NCBI GenBank assembly: GCA_905213325.1
Contig: CAJMHW010000004.1
Coordinates: 4,954-68,953, forward strand
Source: Collinsella aerofaciens
GTDB taxonomy: Bacteria; Actinomycetota; Coriobacteriia; Coriobacteriales; Coriobacteriaceae
Direction of reading: 5' to 3'
DNA length: 64,000 bases
This document shows, one piece after another, positions 52,451 through 61,049 of the stretch (its first letter is position 1; each line of letters opens with the position of its first letter). The translations under genes were made by a program, and so were the position numbers. A model generated the notes under the pieces. That model worked only from the letters and a program-made list of their open reading frames with translations. It was not told the origin of the DNA and did not search any database.

Positions 52451-53512
52451 ATGGAGAGGATACTCGGCGTTAATCTCTCTGGCTGGTTTATTCCCGAGCC
52501 TTGGGTGACCCCGTCGCTATACGCGGCGACCGGTGCATCCAACGCGGCCGAGCTGCAGGAGGCCATGGGCACCGCCGCCTATAACGAGCGCATGCGCCGT
52601 CATTACGAGACGTTTGTGAGCGAGGACGATTTCCGCCGCATGGCGCAGATTGGCCTCAATGCCGTGCGTCTGCCGGTACCCTGGTATGCCTTTGGCTCGC
52701 AGGGGTCCGATGCGTCCTACATCTCGGTTGTCGACTACATCGACCGTGCAATTGAGTGGGCTGCCAAGTACGACATCCGCGTGCTGCTTGATCTAGCAAC
52801 TGTGCCCGGTGGCCAGGGCGATTCCAACGATTCGCCCGCCACGCCGGAGGCTGTTGCCGAGTGGCATTCGTCCACCAACGGTCGTCATGTCGCACTCGAC
52901 GTGCTCGAGCGCCTGGCCGATCGCTACGGCGAGGCCGAGAGCCTGCTGGGCATTGAGCTGCTGGATACGCCGCAGATGAGTGTCCGCAAGAGCCTCTTCA
53001 CCATGACGGATGGCATTCCTGCGCACTACCTGCGCAACTTCTATCGCGATGCCTATGAGCTCGTCCGTTCGTATATGCCCGAGGATAAGATCGTCGTCTT
53101 TTCGTCTTCGGGACATCCCAGCGAGTGGAAGCATTTTATGCGCGGCGCTAAGTACAAGAACGTCTACATGGACCTTCACCTGTACCATTACCGCGACGAG
53201 TATGCGCTCGATATCACGAGCCCCCGCGGGCTGACGACGGCGATTTCGCGTAACAAGCGCGAGCTTAAAGAAGCGATTTCGACTGGGTTCCCCGTGCTGG
53301 TGGGCGAATGGTCGGGCGCGGCGATCTTTGCCAACTCGTCGGTTACGCCCGAGGGCCGCAATGCCTACGAGCGCGTGTTTATCGCCAACCAACTGGCTTC
53401 GTTTGCACCGGCTGCCGGTTGGTTCTTCCAAACGTGGAAGACCGAGAAGCGCATTGCAGCATGGGACGCCCGCGCGGCGCTCGGTACGCTCGAGCGTGGC
53501 ATGATTGAATAG
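52451..53512 (+). CDS. GH5-like (exo-beta-1,3-glucanase/cellulase family) glycoside hydrolase
   Basis: A 353-residue TIM-barrel protein resembling GH5 enzymes: GVNLSGWF near the N-terminus, NAVRLPVPWYAF, the VLLDLATVPGGQG strand end, DLHLYHY and the nucleophile Glu in VLVGEWSGA with the following Trp-rich GWFFQTW. The usual acid/base NEP motif is replaced by ELLDTP (LLGIELLDTPQM), so catalysis may be altered; this should be treated as possible loss of one catalytic Glu. No signal peptide, so it would be cytoplasmic, which is unusual for a polysaccharide hydrolase. It starts behind GGGGG and is followed after 6 nt by rsmI. Confidence 0.75.
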   Translation: MERILGVNLSGWFIPEPWVTPSLYAATGASNAAELQEAMGTAAYNERMRRHYETFVSEDDFRRMAQIGLNAVRLPVPWYAFGSQGSDASYISVVDYIDRAIEWAAKYDIRVLLDLATVPGGQGDSNDSPATPEAVAEWHSSTNGRHVALDVLERLADRYGEAESLLGIELLDTPQMSVRKSLFTMTDGIPAHYLRNFYRDAYELVRSYMPEDKIVVFSSSGHPSEWKHFMRGAKYKNVYMDLHLYHYRDEYALDITSPRGLTTAISRNKRELKEAISTGFPVLVGEWSGAAIFANSSVTPEGRNAYERVFIANQLASFAPAAGWFFQTWKTEKRIAAWDARAALGTLERGMIE

Positions 53513-53518
53513 GTTGAT

Positions 53519-54397
53519 ATGACGCAAAACAGCGCCCATACGGGCAAACTCTATGTGGTCGGCACGCCCATCGGCAACCTGGGCGACCTGTCCCCGCGCG
53601 TTGGCGAGGCGTTTGCCGCCGCCGATGCCATCTGCTGCGAAGACACGCGTGTGACGTCAAAGCTGCTGATGCATCTGGGCATTTCCAAGCCGCTTGTCCG
53701 TTGCGACGAGAATGTGATCGCCAGCCGCGCCGCCGGCCTGGTCGACCGTCTGCTGGCGGGGGAGACCCTCGCCTTTGCCTCGGACGCCGGCATGCCGAGC
53801 GTGTCCGATCCCGGCCAGGCGCTGGTCGAGGCGGCACGTGAGGCCGATGTGCCCGTCGAAGTTATTCCCGGGCCCTCCGCTTGCGTCACGGCGCTCGTTT
53901 CGTCCGGCATTCCCTGTGAGCATTTTTTCTTTGAGGGCTTTTTGGGCCGAAAGCACGGCGACCGCGTGCGTCGTTTGCAGCGCCTTGCCGTGGTTCCCGG
54001 CGCACTCATCTTCTACGAGTCTCCACATCGCATCGTGGCGACGCTCGAGGCCGTGGCAGAGGTTTTTCCCCAGCGTGAGGTTGCCGTCTGCCGCGAGCTC
54101 ACCAAGCTGCACGAGGAAGTCTTGCGCGGGCCCGCTGCCCAGCTTGCTGAGGAGCTGCGTGCTCGCGGCGAGGTAAAGGGCGAGATTGCGCTGGTCATCG
54201 CGCCGCCGAGCGAGGATGAGGAGGCCGGTATCGTGCCGGTTGGCGCCGCGGCAGCGGATCCCGACGAGGCCCTGCGCGAGGATATCCGCGCCGCGCTCGA
54301 GGAGGGGGAGCCCGCGTCTGCGGTGGCCAAGCGCCTGTCTCAGAAGTATTCGCGCCGCAAGCGCGATGTCTATGCCATGGTGCTCGATATGCAATAG
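53519..54397 (+). CDS. rsmI: 16S rRNA (cytidine1402-2'-O)-methyltransferase
   Basis: A 292-residue SAM-dependent tetrapyrrole-methylase-fold enzyme modifying C1402 in the ribosomal decoding centre. Signatures: LYVVGTPIGNLGDLSPR at the N-terminus, CEDTRVT, ASDAGMPSVSDPG, PGPSACVTAL and FFFEGFLGRK, then ESPHRI. The C-terminal 40 residues form a helical tail (SAVAKRLSQKYSRRKRDVYAMVL). It begins 6 nt after the GH5-like gene and may be cotranscribed with it. Confidence 0.96.
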   Translation: MTQNSAHTGKLYVVGTPIGNLGDLSPRVGEAFAAADAICCEDTRVTSKLLMHLGISKPLVRCDENVIASRAAGLVDRLLAGETLAFASDAGMPSVSDPGQALVEAAREADVPVEVIPGPSACVTALVSSGIPCEHFFFEGFLGRKHGDRVRRLQRLAVVPGALIFYESPHRIVATLEAVAEVFPQREVAVCRELTKLHEEVLRGPAAQLAEELRARGEVKGEIALVIAPPSEDEEAGIVPVGAAAADPDEALREDIRAALEEGEPASAVAKRLSQKYSRRKRDVYAMVLDMQ

Positions 54398-54466
54398 ATG
54401 GAGGATATCCAGCCCTTGCGCTAGAATCATCCTCTGTATGCAACGTTTTTCTGGAGGACAAACCCC

Positions 54467-56068
54467 ATGGATCAAAGCAAGCCTTCGTTCTTTATCACGA
54501 CGCCCATCTACTACGTCAACGCCGATCCGCACCTGGGCACGGCTTATTCCACCATCATCGCCGACGTTCAGGCTCGCTATCGCCGCTCCGCCGGCTATAA
54601 CGTCAAGTTCCTGACCGGCATGGACGAGCACGGCGAGAAGGTCGCCGAGGCCGCAGCCAAGCACAACATGACGCCTCAGGAGTGGACCGACAGCCAGGCT
54701 CCGCACTTCAAGGAGCTTTGGAACAAGCTCGAGATCTCCAACGACGACTTCATCCGCACCACCGAGCCGCGCCAGCATCATGCCGTGCAGTACCTGTGGG
54801 AGCGCATGAAGGAGTCCGGTTACCTGTATAAGGGCAGCTACGACGGCTGGTATTGCGTGCCTGATGAGACCTACTTCACCGATACACAGGTCCAGAAGGG
54901 CGACGAGGAGTACGGCAGCGTCGGCCAGCACCTGTGCCCCGACTGCCACCGTCCGCTTGAGCGCGTGCAGGAGGAGTCCTACTTCTTCAAGCTTTCCGCT
55001 TTCCAGGACAAGCTGCTCAAGCTCTATGACGAGCACCCCGACTTTGTCGAGCCTGCGTTCCGCATGAACGAGGTTCGCAGCTTTGTCGAGGGCGGCCTTA
55101 ATGACCTTTCCGTGAGCCGTACGAGCTTCGACTGGGGCATCCAGGTTCCGTTTGACGAGGGCCATGTGACCTATGTATGGTTCGACGCGCTGCTCAACTA
55201 TATGACGGCCGTCGGCTACGGTGTCGACACCGACGAGGCGCGTGCCGAGCTGGCCTATCGCTGGCCCGCGCAGTTCCACATCGTGGGTAAGGACATCATT
55301 CGCTTCCACTGCGTCATTTGGCCCGCCATGCTCATGGCCATCGGCGAGGCCCTGCCCGAGCACGTCTTTGCCCACGGCTTCCTGACCGTGCGCAATGCCG
55401 AGACTGGCAAGGCCGAGAAGATGTCCAAGAGCCGCGGCAACGCCATCGCTCCGCAGGACGTTATCGACATGCTGGGCGTCGAGGGCTATCGCTACTACTT
55501 CATGACCGACGTGGTTCCCGGCACCGACGGCGCCATCAGCTTCGATCGCATGGAGCAGGTCTACAACGCTGACCTGGCCAACAGCTGGGGCAACCTCATC
55601 TCGCGTTCGCTCAACATGAGCGGCAAGTACTTTGACGGTTGCGCGCCTGCCAAGCCCGCGTCGTTCGATACGTTTGACAACCCTCTGGCAAAGATCGCCG
55701 ACGGTCTGGTTGAGCGCTACATGGCCAAGATGGACGTGCTCGATTACGGCGGAGCCAAGGATGAGGTCATGGAGCTCATCCATGCTGCCAACCACTACAT
55801 CGAGGACTTCGAGCCCTGGGCGCTTGCCAAGGACGAGGCCAAGGCTGACGAGCTGGCGTTTGTGATCTACAACCTGCTCGAGGCCATCCGCATTGCCGCT
55901 CACCTGCTGATGCCGCTCATGCCTCAGACTTCCGTCGAGGCCCTGCGTCGCCTGTCCTGTGAGAACGAGGCCGCGACCGACGACCTCAAGGGCATTTGCG
56001 CTTGGGGCCTGCTTGCTGGTGGTCAGCCCGTCGAGAAGGGTGAGCCGCTGTTCCCGCGTCTGGGCTAA
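54467..56068 (+). CDS. metG: Methionyl-tRNA synthetase
   Basis: A 533-residue class I synthetase. The HIGH-equivalent is PHLGTAY in FITTPIYYVNADPHLG, and KMSKSRGN is the KMSKS loop. The zinc-knuckle insert reads YCVPDETYF..LCPDCHRP, so one cysteine of the usual first CxxC is replaced, giving a partial metal site. The C-terminal anticodon-binding helical domain is present; the optional dimerisation domain is absent, which explains the shorter length. A strong GGAGGA precedes the ATG. Confidence 0.97.
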   Translation: MDQSKPSFFITTPIYYVNADPHLGTAYSTIIADVQARYRRSAGYNVKFLTGMDEHGEKVAEAAAKHNMTPQEWTDSQAPHFKELWNKLEISNDDFIRTTEPRQHHAVQYLWERMKESGYLYKGSYDGWYCVPDETYFTDTQVQKGDEEYGSVGQHLCPDCHRPLERVQEESYFFKLSAFQDKLLKLYDEHPDFVEPAFRMNEVRSFVEGGLNDLSVSRTSFDWGIQVPFDEGHVTYVWFDALLNYMTAVGYGVDTDEARAELAYRWPAQFHIVGKDIIRFHCVIWPAMLMAIGEALPEHVFAHGFLTVRNAETGKAEKMSKSRGNAIAPQDVIDMLGVEGYRYYFMTDVVPGTDGAISFDRMEQVYNADLANSWGNLISRSLNMSGKYFDGCAPAKPASFDTFDNPLAKIADGLVERYMAKMDVLDYGGAKDEVMELIHAANHYIEDFEPWALAKDEAKADELAFVIYNLLEAIRIAAHLLMPLMPQTSVEALRRLSCENEAATDDLKGICAWGLLAGGQPVEKGEPLFPRLG

Positions 56069-56107
56069 GACGTAGCGCGCCATATCGGCAATTTGCTGTT
56101 TAGATGT

Positions 56108-56139
56108 AAGGGCATGGCCGCAACGGTCCATGCCCTTTC
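56108..56139 (+). terminator. Terminator of metG
   Basis: A perfect 10-bp stem AAGGGCATGG / CCATGCCCTT with a short T-tract. Confidence 0.75.
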
Positions 56140-56175
56140 GTTTCAAGACGCCGCCATCATGCTAAGGAGGCAACT

Positions 56176-57036
56176 ATGACAACTTCGCCTTTGGCAAACC
56201 CCACGGCAACAAGGGAGCTGCTGGAGGAGTTTGGCCTTGCGACCAAGCATCGCCTGGGCCAGAACTTCCTGATCGACAACCATGTGATTGAGCGCATCTG
56301 CGAGCTTGCCGAGCTCACGGGCGATGAGCGCGTGCTCGAGGTTGGCCCGGGCGTTGGTACGCTCACGCTTGCGCTGCTGCAGGAGGCGGCGTGCGTCACG
56401 TCGATCGAGGCCGACCCCGAGCTCGAGCCGGTGCTCGACGCCCATGCCGCCGACTATGCCAACTTCCGCTTTATCATGGGCGACGCGCTTAAGGTGGGCC
56501 CGGAGCAGATTGAGCAGGCCGCCGGCGGCGAGCCCACGGTATTTGTCGCGAACTTGCCCTATAACGTGGCGGCGACGATCATTTTGCAATTTTTCCAGAC
56601 GATGCCGGCGCTCAAGCGTGCCGTCGTCATGGTGCAAAAGGAGGTTGCCGATCGCATTGCCGCAGTGCCGGGCAACAAGACCTATGGCGGCTATACGGCA
56701 AAGCTCGGCCTGTATGCGCAGGTGACGGGTCGCTTTGAGGTGCCGCCGCGTTGCTTTATGCCAGCGCCGCACGTGGACTCGGCCGTCGTGCGTATCGACC
56801 GTGTTGACGGCGTGGTGCCCGAGGGGCTCGATCGCGAGTTCGTGGCTCGTGTGATCGACGCTGCATTTGCTCAGCGGCGCAAGACCATCCGAAATTCCAT
56901 GAGCGCCAACGGTTTTGCCAAGGACGTGCTCGATGCCGCTTTTGAGGTTTGCGGTATCGCACCCACCACGCGCGCCGAGACGCTCGATGTTGCCGACTTT
57001 GTCCGTCTGGCCCGGGAGCTAATCCATGACGCCTAA
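56176..57036 (+). CDS. rsmA: 16S rRNA dimethyladenosine transferase
   Basis: A 286-residue SAM-dependent methyltransferase (KsgA) that dimethylates A1518 and A1519 late in 30S assembly. Signatures: KHRLGQNFLID, the SAM motif VLEVGPGVGTLTLAL, and the catalytic NLPYNVA. The C-terminal helical domain (AFAQRRKTIRNSM) is complete. AAGGAGG precedes the ATG. Its 3' end overlaps the tatD-like gene by 11 nt. Confidence 0.97.
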   Translation: MTTSPLANPTATRELLEEFGLATKHRLGQNFLIDNHVIERICELAELTGDERVLEVGPGVGTLTLALLQEAACVTSIEADPELEPVLDAHAADYANFRFIMGDALKVGPEQIEQAAGGEPTVFVANLPYNVAATIILQFFQTMPALKRAVVMVQKEVADRIAAVPGNKTYGGYTAKLGLYAQVTGRFEVPPRCFMPAPHVDSAVVRIDRVDGVVPEGLDREFVARVIDAAFAQRRKTIRNSMSANGFAKDVLDAAFEVCGIAPTTRAETLDVADFVRLARELIHDA

Positions 57037-57943
57037 TGCCGAACGCGTGACGTTTACCAAGAAAAAGAAGACGGTTGCTTGTCCCGTGCCCTTGGCGCCG
57101 CTTGCCGACACGCATGCACATCTGCTTTCGTTTTGGGGCAAGGATGTGCCCGAGACGCTCGTGCACGCCAAAGCCGCGGGCGTCGACCTGTTGGTGACGA
57201 TGTTCGACCCCATTGCCGACAAGCGCAGCGTGGCGGACTATAGCGACTGGCTGGTGCGCGAGATTTTGCCGATGCGAGATATTCCGCAGATTAAGTATCT
57301 CGCCGGCGTGCACCCCTATGGCGCACCGGACTACACCGATGATATCCATGCCCAGATTGTGACTGCGCTCGACGATCCGTTGTGTGTTGGCATCGGCGAA
57401 ATTGGCCTGGACTACCACATGGACTATGACGACGATGTCGCGCCGGCGCCTCATGACGTGCAGATTGATTGCGTGGCACGTCAGCTTGAGGTTGCCGTAC
57501 GACGCAATGTGCCGGTAGAGCTGCATCTGCGTCATGAGGACACGGACGAGGAGCGCACCTCGCATGTGGATGCGTACAACGTGCTGCGCGAGGTGGGTGT
57601 GCCCCAGGCCGGTTGCGTACTGCACTGCTTTGGCGAGGACCGAGCCACAATGGAGCGCTTTGTGGATTTGGGTTGTTACATCGCCTATGGCGGCGCGGCT
57701 ACCTTTAAGCGCAACGACGACGTGCGCGAGGCATTCGCGGCAACCCCGCTCGACCGTATTCTGTTCGAGACGGATTGTCCCTATATGGCTCCGGAGCCCA
57801 TTCGCGGTCTTGAGTGCGAGCCTGCAATGATTTCCATCACAGCAAACACGCTGGTCAACGACCGCGTCGATCGTACCGGCGAGGACGCCGAGGCAATCGC
57901 TCGAGCCGCCTGGGAAAATGCCTGCAAACTTTTTCAAAAATAG
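57026..57943 (+). CDS. TatD family metal-dependent hydrolase
   Basis: A 305-residue TIM-barrel metallohydrolase (putative DNase). Metal ligands are in DTHAHL, EIGLDYH, PVELHLRHE, LHCFGED and FETDCPY. A 25-residue basic N-terminal tail (KKKKTVACPV) is longer than usual. Family members remove nucleotides from DNA ends and have been linked to quality control. The ATG lies inside the rsmA end, so translation is coupled, a common neighbourhood for tatD and rsmA. Confidence 0.92.
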   Translation: MTPNAERVTFTKKKKTVACPVPLAPLADTHAHLLSFWGKDVPETLVHAKAAGVDLLVTMFDPIADKRSVADYSDWLVREILPMRDIPQIKYLAGVHPYGAPDYTDDIHAQIVTALDDPLCVGIGEIGLDYHMDYDDDVAPAPHDVQIDCVARQLEVAVRRNVPVELHLRHEDTDEERTSHVDAYNVLREVGVPQAGCVLHCFGEDRATMERFVDLGCYIAYGGAATFKRNDDVREAFAATPLDRILFETDCPYMAPEPIRGLECEPAMISITANTLVNDRVDRTGEDAEAIARAAWENACKLFQK

Positions 57944-57946
57944 TTC

Positions 57947-57975
57947 TTGCGTTCACGGTGGCGCTCCGTTATTCT
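57947..57975 (+). promoter_or_regulatory. Candidate tRNA-Leu promoter
   Basis: TTGCGT (57947-57952) and TATTCT (57970-57975) are 17 bp apart, ending 11 bp before the mature tRNA 5' end. Confidence 0.55.
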
Positions 57976-57986
57976 AATTCCTGCAC

Positions 57987-58073
57987 GCGGGCGTGGCGGA
58001 ATTGGCAGACGCGTACGGTTCAGGTCCGTATGGGGGCAACCCCATGAAGGTTCAAGTCCTTTCGCCCGCACCA
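57987..58073 (+). tRNA. tRNA-Leu (anticodon CAG)
   Basis: An 87-nt class II tRNA with encoded CCA. Acceptor GCGGGCG pairs with CGCCCGC; anticodon loop TTCAGGT; long variable arm TGGGGGCAACCCCA; T-loop TTCAAGT. It reads CUG codons. Confidence 0.95.
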
Positions 58074-58085
58074 TTAAATGAAAGA

Positions 58086-58110
58086 GCTCCCAGCAATGGG
58101 AGTTTTTTTG
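58086..58110 (+). terminator. Terminator of tRNA-Leu
   Basis: CTCCC-agcaat-GGGAG followed by seven T. Confidence 0.88.
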
Positions 58111-58162
58111 TTATGGGCCGTTTTTGGCAGATTTGACCTATCGATTTCGCGCGGTAGATGCC

Positions 58163-58387
58163 CCCGTGGTCAAAAAGTGGCAAATATGAGTACTGGCACG
58201 AAAATAGAGACATTTCACGAAGCCATTTTTGCTCATTTTGCGCAACAGATGTACGCTAATTTGACCCAATCTTGAGACAAGACGAAGTAAATTCGATAGA
58301 CCTCGGGTTCAAAGAGGCGATTTTGACCCAAATACGCTGTTACTAAACTGGTAACAGTACTCATATTTGGCCTTTTTTGACCACGGG
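58163..58387. repeat. 225-bp inverted-repeat element (MITE-like)
   Basis: Two 33-bp arms (58163-58195 and 58355-58387) share CCCGTGGTCAAAAA and CAAATATGAGTACTG with about three mismatches. The 159-bp interior has no gene but repeats TTTGACCCA and contains a GTTAC-taaactg-GTAAC hairpin. It fills the gap between tRNA-Leu and the SPFH gene. Confidence 0.85.
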
Positions 58388-58461
58388 TCCTCTTGTTGGT
58401 GTCACACAGCTGCTTCGTGCGGGTATCCTAGTCCCAACGCGTGCCTATCAGAGGAGAAACC

Positions 58462-59400
58462 ATGCTGTTGTCCGGTATCATCGCTACCCTTACGAGCCTT
58501 CTACTTCCCATCATCCTTTTGTTGCTATTGCTCCCCAACGCCTGCTATGTCGTTGAACAGCAGCATGCTGTGATCATCGAGCGCCTGGGCAAGTTCAATC
58601 GCATCGTCAACGCGGGCTTCCACATGAAGGTACCCGTGATCGACCGCAAGGCCGCCACGGTGAGTCTGCGCACCATGAAAAACGGCTTTGGCATCGACGT
58701 TAAGACCCAGGACAACGTGACCATCGGTCTTGAGGTCTCTGCTCAGTACCACGTGAGCTATGACATGGGCGCCGGCCCGGCAGATTCGGGTATCTACAAG
58801 AGCTACTACATGCTGCAGGAGCCCGTCGACCAAATGCGTGACTTCATCACCGATGCCCTGCGCTCTTCCATCCCCGTCTACACGCTCGATGAGGTCTTTG
58901 CCAAAAAAGACGATATCGCCAAGGACGTCAACGCCACCGTGTCCGAGCAGATGGCCGCCTACGGCTTCACCCTCGTGTCGACACTTATCACCAAGATCGC
59001 ACTGCCGACCGAGGTCGAGAACTCCATGAACGACATCAACGCCGCCCAGCGCAAGCGCGCTGCGGCACAGGAGCTCGCCGAGGCAGACCGTATCAAGCGC
59101 GTCACCGAGGCGACCGCCGAGGCCGAGGCTATGGAAAAGGCGGGCGAGGGCATTGCCAACCAGCGCAAGGCCATCGCGCTGGGCATCAAAGATTCACTCG
59201 AGATCATCCAGGAGACGGGCGTCGGCAACGACGAGGCCAACCAGCTGTTCATGTTTACGCAGTGGTCCGAGATGATGACGGAGTTCGCTCGCACGGGTAA
59301 AACTTCGACGGTCGTACTGCCGAGCGATTTCTCGCAGTCGGCCTCGATGTTCGAGCAGATGCTGACCGCCGGCAAAGTTCAAAACGGTTCGAAGGAGTAG
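58462..59400 (+). CDS. SPFH/Band 7 (stomatin-like) membrane protein
   Basis: A 312-residue protein with one N-terminal membrane hairpin (about residues 3-28), an SPFH domain (about 30-190: VVEQQHAVIIERLGKFNRIVNAGFHMKVPVID) and a helical Ala/Glu-rich coiled coil (about 195-250). These proteins oligomerise in membrane microdomains and act as scaffolds. The start at 58462 follows GAGGAG; a GTG seven codons upstream would place charged residues before the membrane anchor. It is followed after 6 nt by rlmH. Confidence 0.92.
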   Translation: MLLSGIIATLTSLLLPIILLLLLLPNACYVVEQQHAVIIERLGKFNRIVNAGFHMKVPVIDRKAATVSLRTMKNGFGIDVKTQDNVTIGLEVSAQYHVSYDMGAGPADSGIYKSYYMLQEPVDQMRDFITDALRSSIPVYTLDEVFAKKDDIAKDVNATVSEQMAAYGFTLVSTLITKIALPTEVENSMNDINAAQRKRAAAQELAEADRIKRVTEATAEAEAMEKAGEGIANQRKAIALGIKDSLEIIQETGVGNDEANQLFMFTQWSEMMTEFARTGKTSTVVLPSDFSQSASMFEQMLTAGKVQNGSKE

Positions 59401-59406
59401 GCGCGC

Positions 59407-59877
59407 GTGAAATACACCGTCGTTTGCGTCGGTAAGCTCAAGGAGCGCTTTTGGAAGGACGCGTGCGCTGAGTACACCAAGCGCTTAGGTGCCTATGCCA
59501 AGGTGGATATCCGCGAGGTGGCCGATATCGACCCGGCTAAGGCGGGCGGCGTGGATGCCGCGCGCGACAAGGAGGGGGCGGCGATTCTTGCAGTCCTGCC
59601 GCCTCGAGCGCATGTGATCTTGCTGGCCATTGAGGGCAAAGAGCGCTCGAGCGAGGAGTTTTCGGCGCGGCTCGATGATCTTATGCTGCGTGGTAACAGC
59701 GACATCGCCTTTGTAATCGGCGGATCGGACGGCGTGAGCGATGACGTGCGCGCACGAGCCGACGAGATGCTCAGCTTTGGACGCATTACTTTGCCGCATA
59801 ACTTGGCGCGCGTGGTGCTGCTGGAGCAAATCTATCGCGCCTGCAAGATCAGCCGTGGCGAGCCGTATCACAAATAG
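59407..59877 (+). CDS. rlmH: 23S rRNA (pseudouridine1915-N3)-methyltransferase
   Basis: A 156-residue SPOUT-class methyltransferase acting on 70S ribosomes. The N-terminus YTVVCVGKLKERFWKDACAEY and the trefoil-knot region VILLAIEGKERSSEEFS, IAFVIGGSDGVSDDV and the C-terminal EQIYRACKISRGEPYHK are diagnostic. Full length. Confidence 0.97.
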   Translation: MKYTVVCVGKLKERFWKDACAEYTKRLGAYAKVDIREVADIDPAKAGGVDAARDKEGAAILAVLPPRAHVILLAIEGKERSSEEFSARLDDLMLRGNSDIAFVIGGSDGVSDDVRARADEMLSFGRITLPHNLARVVLLEQIYRACKISRGEPYHK

Positions 59878-59950
59878 GTCGGCAATACGAAACAATGGCG
59901 TGGGACAATACCTTTCGTTTTGAAGAGCGTGTCTGAGAGGACTATGAGAT

Positions 59951-60721
59951 ATGAAGATTGGGTTTGTCGGTTTTGGCAATATGGCGAGCGCTATGGCCGA
60001 TGGCTGGATCGCTGCCGGTGTAGCTGCGAGCGACATGTGCGCCTGCGCGGGTCGCTACGACGCACTGGTTGAGCGCTGCGAGGCGCGCGGCATGGTCGCC
60101 TGCCACGATGCCGCCGAGGTTGTCGCTGCATCCGATATCGTGGTCGCTGCGGTCAAACCGTATATGATCGAGAAGATATTCGCCCCGCTCAAGGATGTTC
60201 TTGCCAAAAAGGTCGTTCTGTCGGTTGCTTGGACCTGGGACAGTGCCAAGTGGGAGCAGGTCCTGCCGGGCGTCGCGCATATCTCGACGGTGCCCAACAC
60301 ACCGGTTTCGGTGGGCGAGGGCGTCATCGCTTGCGAGAAGGCTTCCACGCTTAGTGATGAGCAGAGCGCCGTGGTGCTTGATCTGCTTGGCAAGATCGGT
60401 GCGGTGGTCGAGCTCGATACGAGCCTGCTGTTTGTGGGCGGCACGGTGGGTGGTTGCGCTCCGGCATTTGTCGCCATGGCAATCGAGGCCCTGGGCGATG
60501 CAGCGGTCAAGCACGGTATCCCGCGTGCCGATGCCTATCGCATTGTGAGCCAGATGGTGCTAGGTACGGCAAAGCTGCAGCTTGCAACTGGTCAGCATCC
60601 TGCGGCGATGAAGGATGCCGTATGCTCGCCCGGTGGCGCCACCATCAAGGGCGTCATCGCGCTCGAGGATGCCGGCATGCGCAGTGCCCTGGTCAAGGCA
60701 ATCGACGCAACTCTCCAGTAA
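59951..60721 (+). CDS. proC: Pyrroline-5-carboxylate reductase
   Basis: A 256-residue NAD(P)H-dependent enzyme performing the last step of proline synthesis. The N-terminal Rossmann motif is GFVGFGNMASAM; VAAVKPYMI and ISTVPNTPVSVGEG match the family, and the C-terminal helical domain carries VCSPGGATIKGV. Slightly short but complete. The TAA stop is at the boundary of repeat copy 5. Confidence 0.95.
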   Translation: MKIGFVGFGNMASAMADGWIAAGVAASDMCACAGRYDALVERCEARGMVACHDAAEVVAASDIVVAAVKPYMIEKIFAPLKDVLAKKVVLSVAWTWDSAKWEQVLPGVAHISTVPNTPVSVGEGVIACEKASTLSDEQSAVVLDLLGKIGAVVELDTSLLFVGGTVGGCAPAFVAMAIEALGDAAVKHGIPRADAYRIVSQMVLGTAKLQLATGQHPAAMKDAVCSPGGATIKGVIALEDAGMRSALVKAIDATLQ

Positions 60722-60754
60722 AACCGACCAAAAAAGACAGGTTTTTTGACAGGT
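60719..60754 (+). repeat. Dispersed bipartite repeat, copy 5 (starts at the proC stop codon)
   Basis: A divergent copy: AACCGACCAAAA, GACAGGTTTTTTGACAGG. It precedes the hairpin at 60784-60824. Confidence 0.7.
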
Positions 60755-60783
60755 ATTTCCTGCGGTTTTGCCCTTTTAGCGAA

Positions 60784-60824
60784 AAGCGCCCCGCAACTGG
60801 CTCAATTCCAGTTGCGGGGCGCTT
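60784..60824. terminator. Bidirectional terminator hairpin flanked by inverted repeat copies
   Basis: A perfect 17-bp stem (60784-60800 with 60808-60824) between convergent proC and the small membrane-protein gene. The T content on the minus side (TTTTCGC) is better than on the plus side. Confidence 0.8.
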
Positions 60825-60832
60825 GCGTTTGC

Positions 60833-60878
60833 CCAGATAAAACAGACCAAAATAAACCTGTCCTTTTTTGGCAGGTTA
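60833..60878 (-). repeat. Dispersed bipartite repeat, copy 6 (contains the stop of the small membrane protein)
   Basis: On the minus strand: TAACCTGCCAAAA, core GGACAGGTTTA, then TTTTATCTGGGC-AAACG and the hairpin at 60784-60824. The TAA of the 57-residue gene is the element's first three bases. Confidence 0.85.
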
Positions 60879-61049
60879 GTCCCAGAAGCTGTCTTCCTCA
60901 TCCTCGGACTTGGGTCCGCGGTCGACGTACATCTTATGGGTACGCTTCTCCATTACAAAGGCAAGAATCGCAAATAACAGGATGCCGCCGGCGAAAAGGA
61001 TGGCAAAACCGGTGCGGGTGCCAAACAAAAAGGAAAAAACTGCGTCCAT
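60876..61049 (-). CDS. Small single-pass membrane protein (57 aa)
   Basis: A 57-residue protein, MDAVFSFLFGTRTGF at the start, one transmembrane helix (about residues 14-33, FAILFAGGILLFAILAFV), then a basic cytoplasmic segment (EKRTHKMYVDRG) and an acidic tail ending EDEEDSFWD. GAAGG lies at good spacing before the ATG. Codon use is typical of the neighbours, supporting a real gene. It is divergent from serS and convergent with proC. No family is recognised; the charge pattern suggests inside-positive topology with a cytoplasmic C-terminus. Confidence 0.75.
   Translation of the reverse strand: MDAVFSFLFGTRTGFAILFAGGILLFAILAFVMEKRTHKMYVDRGPKSEDEEDSFWD

Noticed and set aside
58163..58387. CRISPR-like array near tRNA-Leu
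   Set aside because: Only two inverted arms and no regularly spaced direct repeats; no cas genes.
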